This document shows positions 12,001 through 25,600 of a DNA stretch of 64,000 nucleotides, one piece after another. The notes under the pieces were generated by a model. That model was not told the DNA's origin, searched no databases, and worked only from the letters and a program-made list of their open reading frames with translations. Within the stretch, counting starts at the first letter, position 1. Each line of letters starts with the position of its first letter. Position numbers and translations under genes: made by a program. The stretch comes from Parus major (Eukaryota > Chordata > Aves > Passeriformes > Paridae), in NCBI RefSeq assembly GCF_001522545.3, contig NC_031770.1, positions 4,586,281-4,650,280 of the forward strand, read 5' to 3'.

Positions 12001-15000
12001 AGTGTGGTGAGAAGTTGCTGCATTCCTGTGAGAATATTAAAATTTATCTCAGCTTCTTTCCCTTCTTGTTCCTCAGAATAACCCTTAGTGAAACATTTAA
12101 TCAAGATCCTCACTCCCATATCCCTAAAAGAAACTTTTCATGAGGATGCCACATTTCTCTGTGAACTTTCCCTATCACTCCAGACCACATTCCCAGTTCC
12201 TAGGGACAGGTTTGAGCCTGGAGGATGGAAAAGCAAACAGGAGGCACAGTCTGTTCCGAAGAGATCATTCACTGCAGGTCTGTCATGAACTGTGATGGTT
12301 TAGGGAAACATTTCAAGGCAATAACTCTCAAAAACTGGCCATCCATTTCTTGGCAGCAATTTGCTGTAGGTGAACTTTAAAAAACTGGGTTAGAATTGCC
12401 TTTTAAAAGGTAATCAAATACCAGAATTGTTGTTCTGTGGGGAGTTTGTCAGATCTGATTCTTTTTCCTTCTTGGCTGGAGGAAAAATAAAGAATACATA
12501 TTAAATTTTCATATAGAGAGGTGAACTGCTTTTTCTTTGCAGTCTCAGTTTATTAGAGAGATTTTTTTCACCACTGTCTGTTCTGAGCTTGGAGTTTTGG
12601 TCTGCTAAAATGAATCAAAGTGTTTGAACATAATTTGCTATGAAATTATACCTTGGTAAAAAAAAAAATAATCTTCCTGGAGCCACAGTTTCAGTTATGT
12701 TAGAGGTTACCAGCACGCTCTTAGATAATATCATGAAATGATTCATTCTGAGTTTCTTCTGCTATTAAGTAAAATAAAACCTTCTGGTAAAACCCTGTTT
12801 TCCATCCAGATGGATTTACATTCTTGGGGTTTTTTCTGAAGTCCAGTGGACAAAATAGATACTTTTTGAGTTAACTGCTCTGAGAATAGGGACTCTGAGT
12901 CAAGATGTTGAGACTTAATAAAGTGCAGATTTCTTTGACTATGGGTGTTGATGACGAGAAAAAGCTGGATCCAGCACTTCCCTTTCCCTATTTTTGTTTC
13001 TCTGATTCAAACTTCAAAATAAAATTGATGAGGGAGAGAGCAGGTGAGTCAGTGTCCTGGAACACAGCTTTGTAGCTGGAATTAACATCTGCTGGTTTCT
13101 TTGTCCACGGTGCCATTTATCTGAGACCCCGTCATCCACAGAGCCATTAACGTGCGGGGAGCTGGGAAGAACTAATTACTTTGGCACTGCTAGGACTGGG
13201 AAGGGGAGTTCTACAGAAAACCTCCAGGATGCAAAACCAGGAGTAATTGCCCATTTTCCAGCTGGATTCACAAAATGCAGGTGTTGCATGAGCTCTTTCA
13301 GAGAGCTGAGAAGGTGCCACCATCTGCTTTGTTTCCTGTGAACCTGCTCACACTGCTTTCCTTTCCGTGGTCTGCTGTGTGCTGCATATCCCACACATCC
13401 CTCTAAATATTGGTGTATTTTGCTGGTTTGACAGTGTGAGGTCAGGCAGGGTGGGTGCTTGCCATGAGTTATAATTTCAATTATCTTGCCAAAACTTTTC
13501 ATTGCACTTGCATAGTTTGTGACATTGGGTAGTGATGTTTTCACTTCCAAACCATACTTTAGATTTCCCTGCTTCTAAGCAACGAATAAATGTGTTAAAT
13601 CATCTCTGCCCCATCTGGAAACTAAACTTAATGCTCATCTACGTCAAAACCATGAGGCACCATCACCTCTCCTTGTGCAGTTTGTTTTGGAATTGGCAAA
13701 GCCACAATTTGAGATAAAGTTCCATTTAAAGTATTAGAGCTTTTCAGCTGTAATTTTGACGTGAGCCAGTCCTGCTGACCTCCTTCTGGTGGAGGTAGGG
13801 TGTAAAGGATGTAAATGTTGTTGCCATTTGTGTTGCCTAATTGCTGTATGGGGTGGAAAATCGACATGATTCAGGTTTGCAAAGCTGTCAGTTGTGCTTA
13901 AACACAGAAATCTGTGAATGTTTATCCAGGAAATAAAATATTGCAGTATAGCTGTATCCAGCCTCATCTGGGCTATCCTGGGACAAAAATTTCCCTTGAA
14001 TTTTCACTGCTCATAGCAGAGGGGCATGTGATACATTACCACTGTCAGGAAGCCAGAAATACAAAAGAATTTGATTTTAAAACTTACTGGGGTATGTCTT
14101 CAAGTTTGAAATAATGTTATTGATTCGTTTATGCACTGAGACTACAGACTTAAATTTATCAGCATTATCATGTGAAGCAGAAGAGTAATCCTACTTCCCA
14201 TTCCAGATGGGGACATTGAGAGCATGAAACTATATTTCCTAAATTTCCAAGGTTCTACAGACATTGATTTTTTTGGGCTTTCAGCTTTCAAATTTTTTAA
14301 TGGGACCACAGGGTTTCAAACAACAGATTCATAGTCTTTTAGGTGATGTGTAGAGAGACTGCAGCTGAAAAGTTCCTTTGGGAAGAATTATACAACTCTG
14401 TTTAAGCCAGGCTTTCACTCTTGGGGGTTTAAAATGAGCCGAGAAGCTGAGGAGGAATTCTGTGTGTGGAGAGTACGGGGGAGCACAGTCAGTGGGAACA
14501 CAAAATGCAAGTACTTTGTGCCATTTGGAAAAGTCCCTTGGCAAGCTGGGATCTGCCCACCTCCCATTGCTCTGCAGTGAAAAATAACCCTTCTGCTTCT
14601 CTTGGTTATGATCTCACCTATCACCAATTGAATTTTTCTTATGCTTTGAGTAATCTGTGACAGCGTTCTTACGTCAGTTTGGGTTTATGGGGTTTTTTTA
14701 ATTCCATGTGAGGTAAATTCTTGGATGTAAGTGAGCTAAATGCAGAGATTTTGTTTAGTCAGTTCAGCCACTTGCTTAAAGGCACTTCTGTGAATGATAC
14801 TTAATGGGATTGATTTCCTAAAGGACTTCAATTGGAAGGGCAGAAGTCAAGTTTTTCTGACTGATCTGTATTTAATGGAGAGATTTGGGTCAGTCATCTT
14901 CTTCTTGCTGCCTGAACTCTGATGACATTTCATCAGGTGAGATTTGAGACAGAAAATGCCATCAATCTCTCCTCAGAAATATCAAAAAGATAGTTAATGA

Positions 15001-15021
15001 GAAAAGATCAGCCAGTTATAG

Positions 15022-15040
15022 CGGGGGGCCACTCCCCCCG
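15022..15040. repeat. GC hairpin, 7-bp stem
   Basis: CGGGGGG (15022-15028) and CCCCCCG (15034-15040) pair around a CCACT loop. The G/C runs are unusual against the AT-rich surroundings. Confidence 0.8.
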
Positions 15041-16764
15041 GCCTCATTCGTTTGCTTCACAGGCAGATTTATCCCCAGGCAGCAAAAAAAAATCACTGCA
15101 AAAGCATGTAAAAAGGGCTGGTCTCTTGCTGTGTGGTCAGAAGAGGTTTGAGAAGCCCTGGAAGAAGTCAAGCCAGGTTTGTTGTGTCGTAAGAAATGCT
15201 TTGCCCCTGGGTCAGGGTGTTGGGCACAAAGGGAGTTTGGTGGTTCTTACAGTGGCACAGCTGCCTGCAGTGAAGCTGCCACCCCAACCTTGTGATTCCA
15301 TGCCTCTCCCCAATTCCCAGCTCTTGTTTCTTCCAAAAGAAGTGACAGCGCCATAATGTAACTTTAAGTAACTTCAAAGAGTGTTTTCAAGACTTTTTAA
15401 TAACACAGGAGAACTTATTTAATGCTCCAGTTACAGAGGAGTTACTATAATAAGAACTCTTCAGAAGTGATTGTGCTCTGTGAAGTATCATCCCTCTTAA
15501 ATCAGTGGTGTTATGGAAAAGGCTTGTTCATACACCCAGTGCATTATTGAAAATTGCTTTTATAATTCAGGTTCCAAGTAAATCTGCCAGGATGGAAGAA
15601 AATGATCATTAATTTCCTGATCATAAACACCAGAAAGCAGTGCAATTCAGCTTACCTGGCTAGTTCTGTAGAGATCCATGGAATTACTTTAATATGTAAA
15701 CAAAATAGGGTTTGATATCAAATCTTCAGTAATGTCCTAGAAATTATGAGCTTGGCCAATGCTGTCATGTGGTTTATAATGTGTCAATGTTCTTGGCAGA
15801 TTAACATACAAAACCAGTTCACACTGGTTTTTATTTCCCAGAGTTTAGAAACCAGAGCTACTGTGGTACAGCTGAATGTGGGCAGCTTTTCACGATCTCA
15901 CATCAAGGTGATGATCCTGGATCTCAGAGCATTGTAAAAGTTGTTGCTTTTGGTTTAGATCAGAGTCCACTTGGACCTGCTCTTTGCTGCCTTGCTCTGC
16001 ACACAAGCACACACAGCTTGCTGCAGTTCCTTTCTCCCACCTTGCCATGTCCAGCATCGCAGGGCAGCCTGTGAGATCCTTTCCCAGATCTGTTTTTCCA
16101 GGAAGAAGAAATGAAGACAAAAATAGAATGCCTTGGAGAAAATCCCTGGCAGGAATTGAAAGACTGTAGCCCTCCCAACAGCACTTGTTACTGGAGTTCT
16201 GTTGTTTTATTGCTTTTTTTCCTGCTTTGTCTCATAGAAGAGATTGTTACATATCTTGCCTTCAAGGAATGGAGAGGTCAGCAGACCTGCCCTGGTTTCA
16301 GGAGCCATCACTGCAGACTGTGCCAAGGCTGGCTGTTGATCCAGCCGTGCTGGAAAGGCTGCAGTGGCTGTGGGGATGGACCCAGAGCTTCTGCAGCCTC
16401 CCAGAAGCAGGTACAAAGGAGCTGCTGCCAAACAGAGCCCTGGGACACTCTGGCAGAGCTTCCTGAAATGTCTTTTATCAGATGCCATCCCTGTTACATT
16501 TCCAGTCATTTGATGAGACAGGCCAGAATGGTTTCATTTCAGAATTTTATTTTGGCTGTCCTTCAGCTGCCTGTGATTTGTGGGGCTGTAATTTATTTCT
16601 GAGGTTAAACTTCTTGAGTACCACACTGCTGTGATCAGCACTAAGCGTTGTGATCTGTTGTTTGGGTTTATCTGGAAAATGATAAAGAAAAAGACATATT
16701 CTATCTTCCAGCTTCAGTGGGATAAGTGTTAATGTTCACTGGAAGCTCATGAATAAATAAATAA

Positions 16765-17142
16765 ATGGTTTTTGATGGGGCTGTGAAGAGCACAGAAGAT
16801 TATTGGATCAGCGATCCTAACTTGAAGGGCATTGTCATCTGTCAGTGCTGTGTACTAGATGGGTGTTATCTACTGGGAATTTTGTCAGCCAAGCTTATGC
16901 AGACCATTAAAAAGTCAGGTTTTGTCAACAGCTGCCAGACAGTAGTCTGGAGGAAAAAAGAAATAGTAATTTTATATAGGAGAGAAGCTGTGAAATTTTG
17001 TAATTTCCATTATTCACAGAATTTACCAAAACCTGACCTCTCATTACTCTTGGAATTCTTCCCCTGTTATGTGCAGAAATGCATCATGAAACAATCTATA
17101 TATAAGTATAGGGCCTGCTTCTCTGACTGGGAGCAGCACTGA
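16765..17142 (+). other. Unrecognised open frame after an (AAAT)n repeat
   Basis: A 125-codon frame starts at an ATG directly after GAATAAATAAATAAATGG. Its first half has a marked purine-any-pyrimidine codon pattern, and the peptide (DYWISDPNLKGIVICQ and onward) has mixed composition. There is no homology I can name and no intron-free gene context. Chance is the default explanation. Confidence 0.12.
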
Positions 17143-19678
17143 GACGTGTTTGAAACACATTTCCCCCTCGAAAAGAAAGTGCTTAGAAACTCCAGTTTCT
17201 AAATGTTTTCTCTTCATTTGCATTTGTGCAAATACTGGTTAGTGGGGGAGTTACTTTACAGAAGGGTTAGAAATAAAGGTATGATCACGTTTGTATAAAG
17301 ATTATTGAAGATGGTTTAGTTTAATAACAAGGCCAGTGTTTTTCTGAAGATTTGTATTTTGGGGGTTGCAAACTTTATGTGGTGGAAACTGCTTGGTAAA
17401 AAAGCTGTAATTGGTAAACTGGGTTGTCAAGTTGACAGAAAATACATAAAAATCATAGCATTAACAGTGTTGGAAGAGACAGGATAAACTTTTTATTAAA
17501 ACAAAGCATCATTTGATTGTATGTTTGACTCCATCAGTAGGATCTGTCTATTTCCCAAGGTGTTTTTAAATTGTTTACTCCATTACTAAAATGTCTTGTC
17601 ACTTGATAGCTCTCAAGGTCAACATGACCTTTCCTATCAGGCCTAATCCTTTATTCACAGCCAAGCAAAGATTGAATTATAAATGTATTAAGCTCATTGG
17701 GTGAACATTAAAGTGAACAAAGGATTATATTGAGGAGAAAAACTCCAATTATCACTGTACAAAAGAGCTCTTTGTATATGATACTGTGGGCTCTTGCTGT
17801 CCTTGTTTGTGTCCTCATTAAAACGTTTTTGGTCATTTATATTCCAGGTGTTGCAATAAATGGCTCTTCAGGCTGATTATAAAAGCCTTGATTGATTTTG
17901 TAGGACCTGAATGAGCGACGTTGTTCCTCTTCAGCTTCTCCAGCCAGCAAAGGTGTTGGATTTGGTGTAAGCCCAGCTTTCCTTGCTGCCACAGGTTTCT
18001 GTAAGCTCTGCTGGAATCTATTCCCTGGAGAATGGCAAGAAGGAAAAGAAGCCAGGGGGTAAAGGAGGTTCACTGGGAGGTGCCCAAAAAGAGACCAGAT
18101 CGTGTGGGCTGGGTGTAGTCTGCTGCTCCATCAAGGTGTCTGGTGAGAAGGGATCTGCAGAACAAGTAGGCAGCAGGAAAAGAGATAAATGAAGTGGGAC
18201 AGCTAAGTCAGAGCAGAACAAGGTGCTTTGGAAAAGTCTGAGATGTTTTAGAGTGGCCCACGGCAAAACGCATAAATTTTTTATTGTTATTTTTATGACT
18301 TTGGACACGGAATACCTGGAAATGGGAGAACAGCTTCGTAACACACTGTCCCTTGATGCAGCAGGTCTGTTACAGGGGTTTATGCTTTTGTACCCCCTCT
18401 GTCCACCTTTGTCAGTGTCAGGCTAAGAAAGCAGAGCTGAGCTGCACAGGGACAGAGAGGAGGGAATAAGAATGTTCCCTTTCCTTACCCAATTTGCTGC
18501 CTTCAAACATTGCATTTTGAAAGCTGAGAAAATATCATTTAATAATTTTTGCTTTCCTGCACATTTCCCAAAACACTTGTTATTCTTTTGCAGCTGAAAT
18601 AAGGTTGGTCATGTGGAAAAGGGTAAAATAGAAGTGTTTTATTATAGCTTCTTCTTTTACTAGTTCATGGAGTTAAAAAAGCCACAGTGAGAGCAACTGA
18701 AAGGCTAACTTAAATTTATGTTTGTTCTTGGCCTGGCACTATTTACAGGAGAAGTTGTCATGTTCCTTTCTGAACATTCTGGTAACTATTACCATGAAGG
18801 ATCATGAACCTCAATTAATATTTGCAAATTCCTGCTTGTAAGTAAAAATAGCCAGAAGTTATTACCGTCCTTGAAAAACAAGGTTATTGACGTCAATAAA
18901 ATATGTAATAATATTATCCAGGAGAAATATAACGTCCCACAGGCAGAATGTCAGTGGTGTGAGAAGGAGCCACAAGTGAACATCAGTGTCTCTGTGTGTT
19001 CAAAGCTAAGCAGCTTCAGTGCATGTGCACACACTAAATTAATTGTTGTAATGATTGTTAGGGCTTGAAACCTTTTTGATCTTGATGGCCAGATTTTCAC
19101 TGTTAGGTGTCTGTAAATTTGCTGACTTCTCTGCAGTTTTATAGAAGACCTGGGCTGCTTTTACACCCATTCTGCTCAAACACAGCCTTTGCAGGGGAGC
19201 TGCCCAGGATCTGCTGAGGGGCTTCTCCAGTTCTCTCCCACTGACACTGGAACTGATGGCATCAGATAATCCCTCTGTGCCAAACCCAGAGTTTTAACAG
19301 TTCTACAAGGGAAAACATTCCCCAAGTCCTATGAGGAATTGATAAAATGTGCTTTTAAAACAGGAAAGTGGGGCTCCAAAGGTGGTTTTTAGACTCTACT
19401 GTTGTGATAGCTGAAGTTGCAAGATGTTGGTTTGGACTCGTGTCTTACTTGATGGGTTTTCCTTTTTTTCTCCATTTTTATTTCCCATTTTCATTATGAT
19501 CATCACTGCTGTATTTTTACACAAGTTGAAGCATTTATTTTCATTTTATATTTGTTAAATTGTGACAGTTTATGTACCCTGTGAGGTTAACTCCATCTTG
19601 TACATCACAAGGATTCTTACATTACATATTGGATCTGTTGGGATTCCATGGCACAGACTTCTACACTTGGCAAGTTCT

Positions 19679-19710
19679 CCTTTTTTTTTTTCAGGGAAAC
19701 AACTGTAAGT
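19679..19710 (+). other. Splice-site pair defining a possible 10-nt microexon
   Basis: A run of eleven T and CAG ends at 19694, then GGAAACAACT (19695-19704), then a perfect GTAAGT donor (19705-19710). The exon side of the donor (ACT) is weak. A 10-nt exon would shift the reading frame. Confidence 0.2.
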
Positions 19711-22435
19711 GAATTGATGTTTAGTGCTAACAAGTGCATAATAGCATTTTCCTTTCTTCTTTTCCTTATTTTATTTCCATCATTGCCTGTGTTTTAATGG
19801 CAATACATCTCACAAAGGAAATTTAAGCTCTTAATTCCAGCTGTTACACGTATATGGAGCTGTACATTATATTGTCAGCCTGAAAATAGTGCTATACCTA
19901 TTCAAGGTGCAGGACTATAAAGTGCCCATCAGTACAGTGATAAATTGCAGGGCCAGTCACACAGTTTTTTTCAGGATATCAAGTTGAAAAATAAGGAAAA
20001 GGACAATTAATCCTCTGCTAACATGCAGTTACTGATGTGAAGTTATCCCAGGAACACATTTTGGAGATTTTCTTGGCTGAACCTCAAGGGATTTTTCTCC
20101 ACACACCCCAAAACACATCATCTGTCTTGAGTGCCATCTTCATCCCTTCATGGCTGGAAGTGTCACAGCCACCTGAGCACCACAAATTCATAATATTAGA
20201 TCCTTTAAATAGTTTTCTTCTTTCCTGGACAAAATCCATGAGGAAAAGGAATACCTGTCTGTGGCTATGGAGAAGGTACTGCCACTGCCAAAATGTAGCA
20301 GGAAACAGAGAATTCGCTAATTCACTTTGGTGTCATGGCAACATCTCTAGCCTTGTGGCATTTGGACCACAAGCCGTAGACCAGTAGCAAGAGATGTTTC
20401 AAAGAGGAATTCTTGTTTCACTTACCAACATCACTTTCTCTCCTATTTAAAAACACATCACATGCAGCATTTTGTTGCTAGGTGCCTGCTTGGCCGAGAG
20501 CTGGTTTCTAAGCACGCTTTTATATTTAACTAACCCCTGCACAGCTTGTGAAACATTTTGCCCCCATGAGTTCTAATTTTCCCTTCACTGTTTTCTGTAT
20601 TTCTGGGTAAGGAAAATTCCTTCTTTCTCTTCATAAATTTAATTGAGATAATGTCTCCCAGCTAAATATAGGGGATTTACATCTCCTCCCTGAAACTAGA
20701 GAAATTGTGTGCAGAAGTAGTACAGCTGGATTGGGGCTGCTATCAGAAAATGTTGTGGGAAAGAAACCAACAAATTAAGCATTATTTAGTTTTAACTCTG
20801 TAATTTTTAGTTTTGCATCACTTAAAGAACTTTTTTTTAACAAAGTAGAGAATTTATTGCCATTTGCTTATGATTCATGCAAACAAATTCCACAGAGATT
20901 CAAGGGAAAATAGAGGTAACAGAGAGCACAAAAGTCTGGGCTTCCAAGAGCAGAAGCCATGCACCTTTCCATTGATTTAAAATGGGCAGGAGTTAGATTA
21001 AAAGTTTCTTTAAGTTGTTAAACCAGCCTCCCTAAGAGGGGTCTGACTTCAGGCAGTTGTTAATTTGGGGCTGTCTCTGCCAGCACAGAGCGTTCGAGCA
21101 GATGAGGAGATCGTGTGGGAGGGAAATGCCCATGGTCTGTTCACAGGGATGGAAAGCTCCCTGCCAGGGACAGCCTGACTTCTTCTGGGGCACTCCAGTC
21201 TGGAAAGGAATATCACATTTCCAGTTGCTTTGCTTCCATGCTGCTTTTTTTTTTTTAATCAGAGGGGAAGGATGTTGCCTGAATTACACATAGAGACACC
21301 CCACTTACTCTGAAACAGCAGCAATTGAGAGCAATAAACCCACCATCCACAGCAGCCAGTTTTTCTTACAGAGCTTGAAGAAAAAGCAAAATTGAGGACA
21401 AAATGTTGGCATAACACTCTGACTCTTCTGAAGTTGTTCTACCAGCTTGTGTGATATATTAACCAAAATTCTTCTAGGCTTTAGGGGCTGCCCTTGGAGT
21501 GCATCTGCAGCACTCAATCAATCAGATTGTATTGCCAGGATATAAAGGGTGATCAGAGAAATCTCTTCATACCTGGTATTAAACTAACAACAAGGCCATT
21601 TTATTGCTTTTCTGTAAAGGAAGGAATGTTTTAACTAGGGAGAAGAAAATTTAGGTTCTGAGCTTCCCTATTTGGAATTACCATGAAGAGTTGGTTTCAT
21701 TTCCCCCAGCAGCACCAATAAAATCAGGATGAAAAGTCAATTGCTTTTACTAAAGCAGCAACAGTCTGAGTAAATTGTTTTGCTGAATTTCTACTAAAAT
21801 AATTTCAAATAAACCCAGATATTTACTCTCTGGAGTCTGTCGTAGAGAGATTCTCGTTTAGGGATAAAAAGTGATGCTAGTTCTGCAGTGGAGGATGAAT
21901 CTGCCTGACTTGCAGTGTGATATATTCTGGAAATCCTCACAGAGTGTCCCTAATTATAAATACTGCAGGCAGCTAATTCATGTTCATTTCTGTGATTTGT
22001 AGCTGATGCTGGAGCAGAAACTTCCCTTTTCTCACTCTGGTCCAGATCAGATCAAGCTGTAGTAGCTGCATAATTAAATGTGAGCCCGTGTTTAAATGGA
22101 ATTTACCTTTGCTTCCATCTCCCCTGCTTTTGGTACAGCATGGAAAGCTGGGGTTGATTCTCTGATCTCATTACAGTGCTTTCCCTGATGTTTATGAAGA
22201 TATATTGATTTAAACTAGCTCAAAATGTTCTTCTGAGATCAGCTTCTTGCATTTGTCATTGAAAGTTCATACTCAGTCTCCATCTGCTATGATAATATTT
22301 TTTAAACTTTGACTCTTTCTGATGATGAAGTTACAAGATATGCTGGTGATTACTAAAGGATGCAGCTCACTGACATTTACATACTGCTCTGGAAGAGAAA
22401 TCTGCTGAATGGGATATATATTGCAATTACTGTGG

Positions 22436-22650
22436 TCCTTTTATTCTCATTTTATCTTTTTTCCCCTCTTCCGTTTTCTTTTTTTTTTTTTTTCCCCTTT
22501 CCTCTTCTTTTCCTCTTCATTTTCTCTCCTTTTTCTCTTCTTTTCCCCTCCCTTTTCCCTCACCTTTTTGTACCTTTCCCCTTCCTTTTTTCTTCTTTTT
22601 TCCTCTTCTTTTTCTCTTTCTTTTTACTCTTCACTCTTTTAACTCTTACA
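22436..22650 (+). repeat. Long polypyrimidine (C/T) tract
   Basis: Over about 215 bp the + strand is almost entirely C and T, with runs of CCTTTT, TTCCTCTT and a 17-T block, and only scattered purines. The Phe/Leu/Ser-rich translations here are a by-product of this composition. It ends at ACATTTTCAG followed by GTAGTA. Confidence 0.95.
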
Positions 22651-25600
22651 TTTTCAGGTAGTACCATGCCTCTGTTCCATTTCACTTCTTTACAGCTGTG
22701 CAGAGAATCAAAAGTGAACCCTGGGCTTCACTGATGGCAACAGCAGCGTTTTGTTGGCATAAACAGGACTGGGATTTTCCTCACTTGTTGCTGTTTTATT
22801 TGACCAGTCAGAGGAACATGATAGGACTTTATCAGCTAAGCCAAAATCTGTGTGAAATACGGAGTAAACATGAATGAGGAGTTAAGGAGGAAGAGAAAGC
22901 CTCTTTTTAAAATGCTGCAGCTTTTATAACTTGAATTATTTTTCTTTATGGGGACACTAATTATAACAGATCCTTCCTTCCCTGTCCACTGTTGGGAAGG
23001 ACAGGATTTTTTTCAGGCTTTAACAAAAGTTAAGCTCTCAAGCTCTCTGCTCAGTGTTGACATCTGGAAATTTTTTGAGGCTGGGAATATTTGGAGAGTC
23101 TGGATTTAGCCAGGAGGCTCCCGGTCATTCTGCAAAGCTTATGGAGCTTGTGCATCTCCAGAGCCGTGGTGGGGCTGGTGTCAGCTGCAGGCTTTCAGTT
23201 ACTGGAGACTGGATAAAGGCCACTTTTACAAAAGACATTAAAAGATTCTTGCCTGCAATTTCTCCTGAAAGTCTGCAATGTGTCTTGGAACGCCAAGGCT
23301 TCCAAGCCTTTCCTTATGTCACAGTCCTGTTCTTTCTGAGGTTAAAACAGCGTTTTTGGAAAGAGAGATAAAGCTTTTCATGGGTCTGCACATCACTTGG
23401 GGAACTGGAGCCAAGTCCCTCAGCAATATAAACATTAGGCTGGGCTCAGCCAAGTTCCCTTTTACGAGGAGAATATTTGGCTGAATCCTCTGTGTTTCCC
23501 AAGGCCGGAGCTGCCGGGATTAACTCACGTTCGGATTTTGTGCCTTGGCCCTCGCCCAACTCCTGCTCATGCATGGAAACACTCGACTGGGAAGGGCAAA
23601 GCCTGGGATAACCTGTTCAAAAGTGGATTGTTGGCTTCATTCTGGAGCTCTCAGGGCACACTCAGGTACATCCTGGTTCACTGTGCACAGTGGATATCTT
23701 CACTGGCTTTAAGCTAGTTCTAGGAAAGGCCACTGGAGTTCAGGTATTAACAAGAACTAATGGATATTTAGAGAGAATTGTGCCTCAGGCAAAAGGTGCT
23801 GCTTCATCCTTACCTAGTACTGACCATAGCCTTCCAAATACCTGGAGCAGGCATGAGGAAAAGTCATTTTCTGGAGTGGAACAAAGCTGGAGTTTTCTTA
23901 CTTTTCCCTCATTGCTCTGTGAGTTCCCTCAGGGCTATTTTAGTTTCCCTCTGGGAGCTTCATAGCAGTTTTTTGGGTCAAGCAGTGCAGCACTACTATA
24001 CAAGGCAAACCTTGCAAGAAAGACTGTGTAACACCTGAGCACATGTGTTAGCTTGGCAAAAGTGCATCTAAACCCTGACTTTTCAGTTACCTACTGCACT
24101 ACTACATAAATAATGCAGGATTCTTTCCAACTTGCATCACCCTTACTTAAACTGGGGTGATGAGACCCATTTTTGGTGGTGAGAGTAACATTGACAAGAA
24201 AGATTCATCACCATTGTTTACTGCAGTATGTTGGTACAGCATTAGAATTTCATTTCTCCTATTTCCCAAGGCTCAGCTCTTCCTGAAATTTATACCTGTA
24301 CAAACTATTTGGAATGTATTAGGAAGAATGGAATTTTACATTTTTAGACTGTTCATGGATAGCTAAGAGAAAGCATCATTTGTTGCAATAAAATAGTGCT
24401 CAGTTTTAAGTCAATGTAAGAGCTGTTTTCACATGTGAAGTAAAGCCAAGATGAATTTCAGACTCTTATTTCTATTCTGAACCTGCCTGCTGCAGGCAGC
24501 AGATACAAAAACTGCTCATGTCCACTCTACTTTAGGAGCATCACATTTGGAACATCCCAATTAAACTGACACTGTGTGTGTGGCTCAGCATGGGGCTTCA
24601 CCCTCAAATCATGAATATAAAACATATGAGATGCTCATATAAGGCTTTTGTGTCTGTCTGTGAATAGAGAAAAATAAAGCATACAACTCGATGTTTCTGG
24701 GGAGGGAGATATCCTTCCAGTGGTAATGGAAAAATAATGTTTGTTGTGCTCATGTGTAGACAGAAAAACACATCTCAAGGCTTATTAGAGATAATGTCCA
24801 TGCCTGATTCATATGCATGGTTCTATCTCTTTGTCTTATTTCAGTTCTGTTGCTCACAGGTTGTTTCCTATTAGTGATAACCCCAAATTGCAGATCTCGT
24901 AGGATCATTGTTTAGTATGTTGCTGCACATTTTCTTGGGGAGGAATCAAAGCAGTGCTCAGATAATTTGCCTGCAGTGCTGTGTAAAATGTGAGAGCTGA
25001 TACAGGCTTTGAAGGAGGTTTTAGTGAGACTTGATTTGGCTCAGCCCATAAGGAAACAGAAACCCCATCTACATCAGCGCTGGCACAAGGCTGAGCTTTC
25101 AGCTCTCTCAAGAAGGCAGATTCTGCTGAATCTGTTCCACAGCTGCTTGCACAGTTTTCAGTCCAGTAAGGCTCAGACATTTCCGTAAAAATACTCCGTA
25201 CGTGGAAGTGTGGTTCAGTTGGGTGGTGGAGAGCTCAGCTTGCATATTCAGCAAGATTGCTCAATATTAAACATGTTCTGTTCTCTTAAATTAGATGGAC
25301 ATAACACTTGCTACAAGAACCTTCATCAAAATTAATAAATCATGCACTGTGTTTTAAGCCAAATGCTGCTGTGGTCACTGCATGCTTCCTTCTTCCTCCC
25401 TCTGAGATGCTGAGCTATTGAAAGAGTCCAAGATGTGTTTCTTTGTATTCCTTTAGACTTTGTAATGCTTTTCTGTGTATGCCATCACATCACTGCAGGC
25501 AGGTAATCAATTGCAAGATTACACTTGAAAAGTGTATCAGTATTTGTCTGGCAGAAGGATTCCTGTCCTAAGGGCCCCAGCACTGTTACATGCCCTGAGA

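Larger units (their letters stand above)
6051..22435. other. Unique intronic sequence, mostly featureless
   Basis: No recognisable exon or transposon. A very strong 3' splice-site look-alike ends at 7079, a G/C hairpin lies at 15022-15040, and an (AAAT)n run is at 16751-16766. Several open frames of 120-184 codons (8873-9403 minus, 11105-11659 plus) look like chance. Confidence 0.55.

Noticed and set aside
13017..13036. AGAGCAG/GTGAGT recursive-site-like motif
   Set aside because: The donor half is perfect but the preceding sequence is purine-rich, so no 3' splice site.
17450..17500. AAAATCATAGCATTAACAGT and the following GTTGGAAGAGAC resembling a very old CR1 3' end
   Set aside because: Similarity is confined to about 35 bp and is too weak to separate from chance.
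22360..22734. Frames rich in Phe/Leu/Ser resembling transmembrane protein
   Set aside because: Direct consequence of the polypyrimidine tract.
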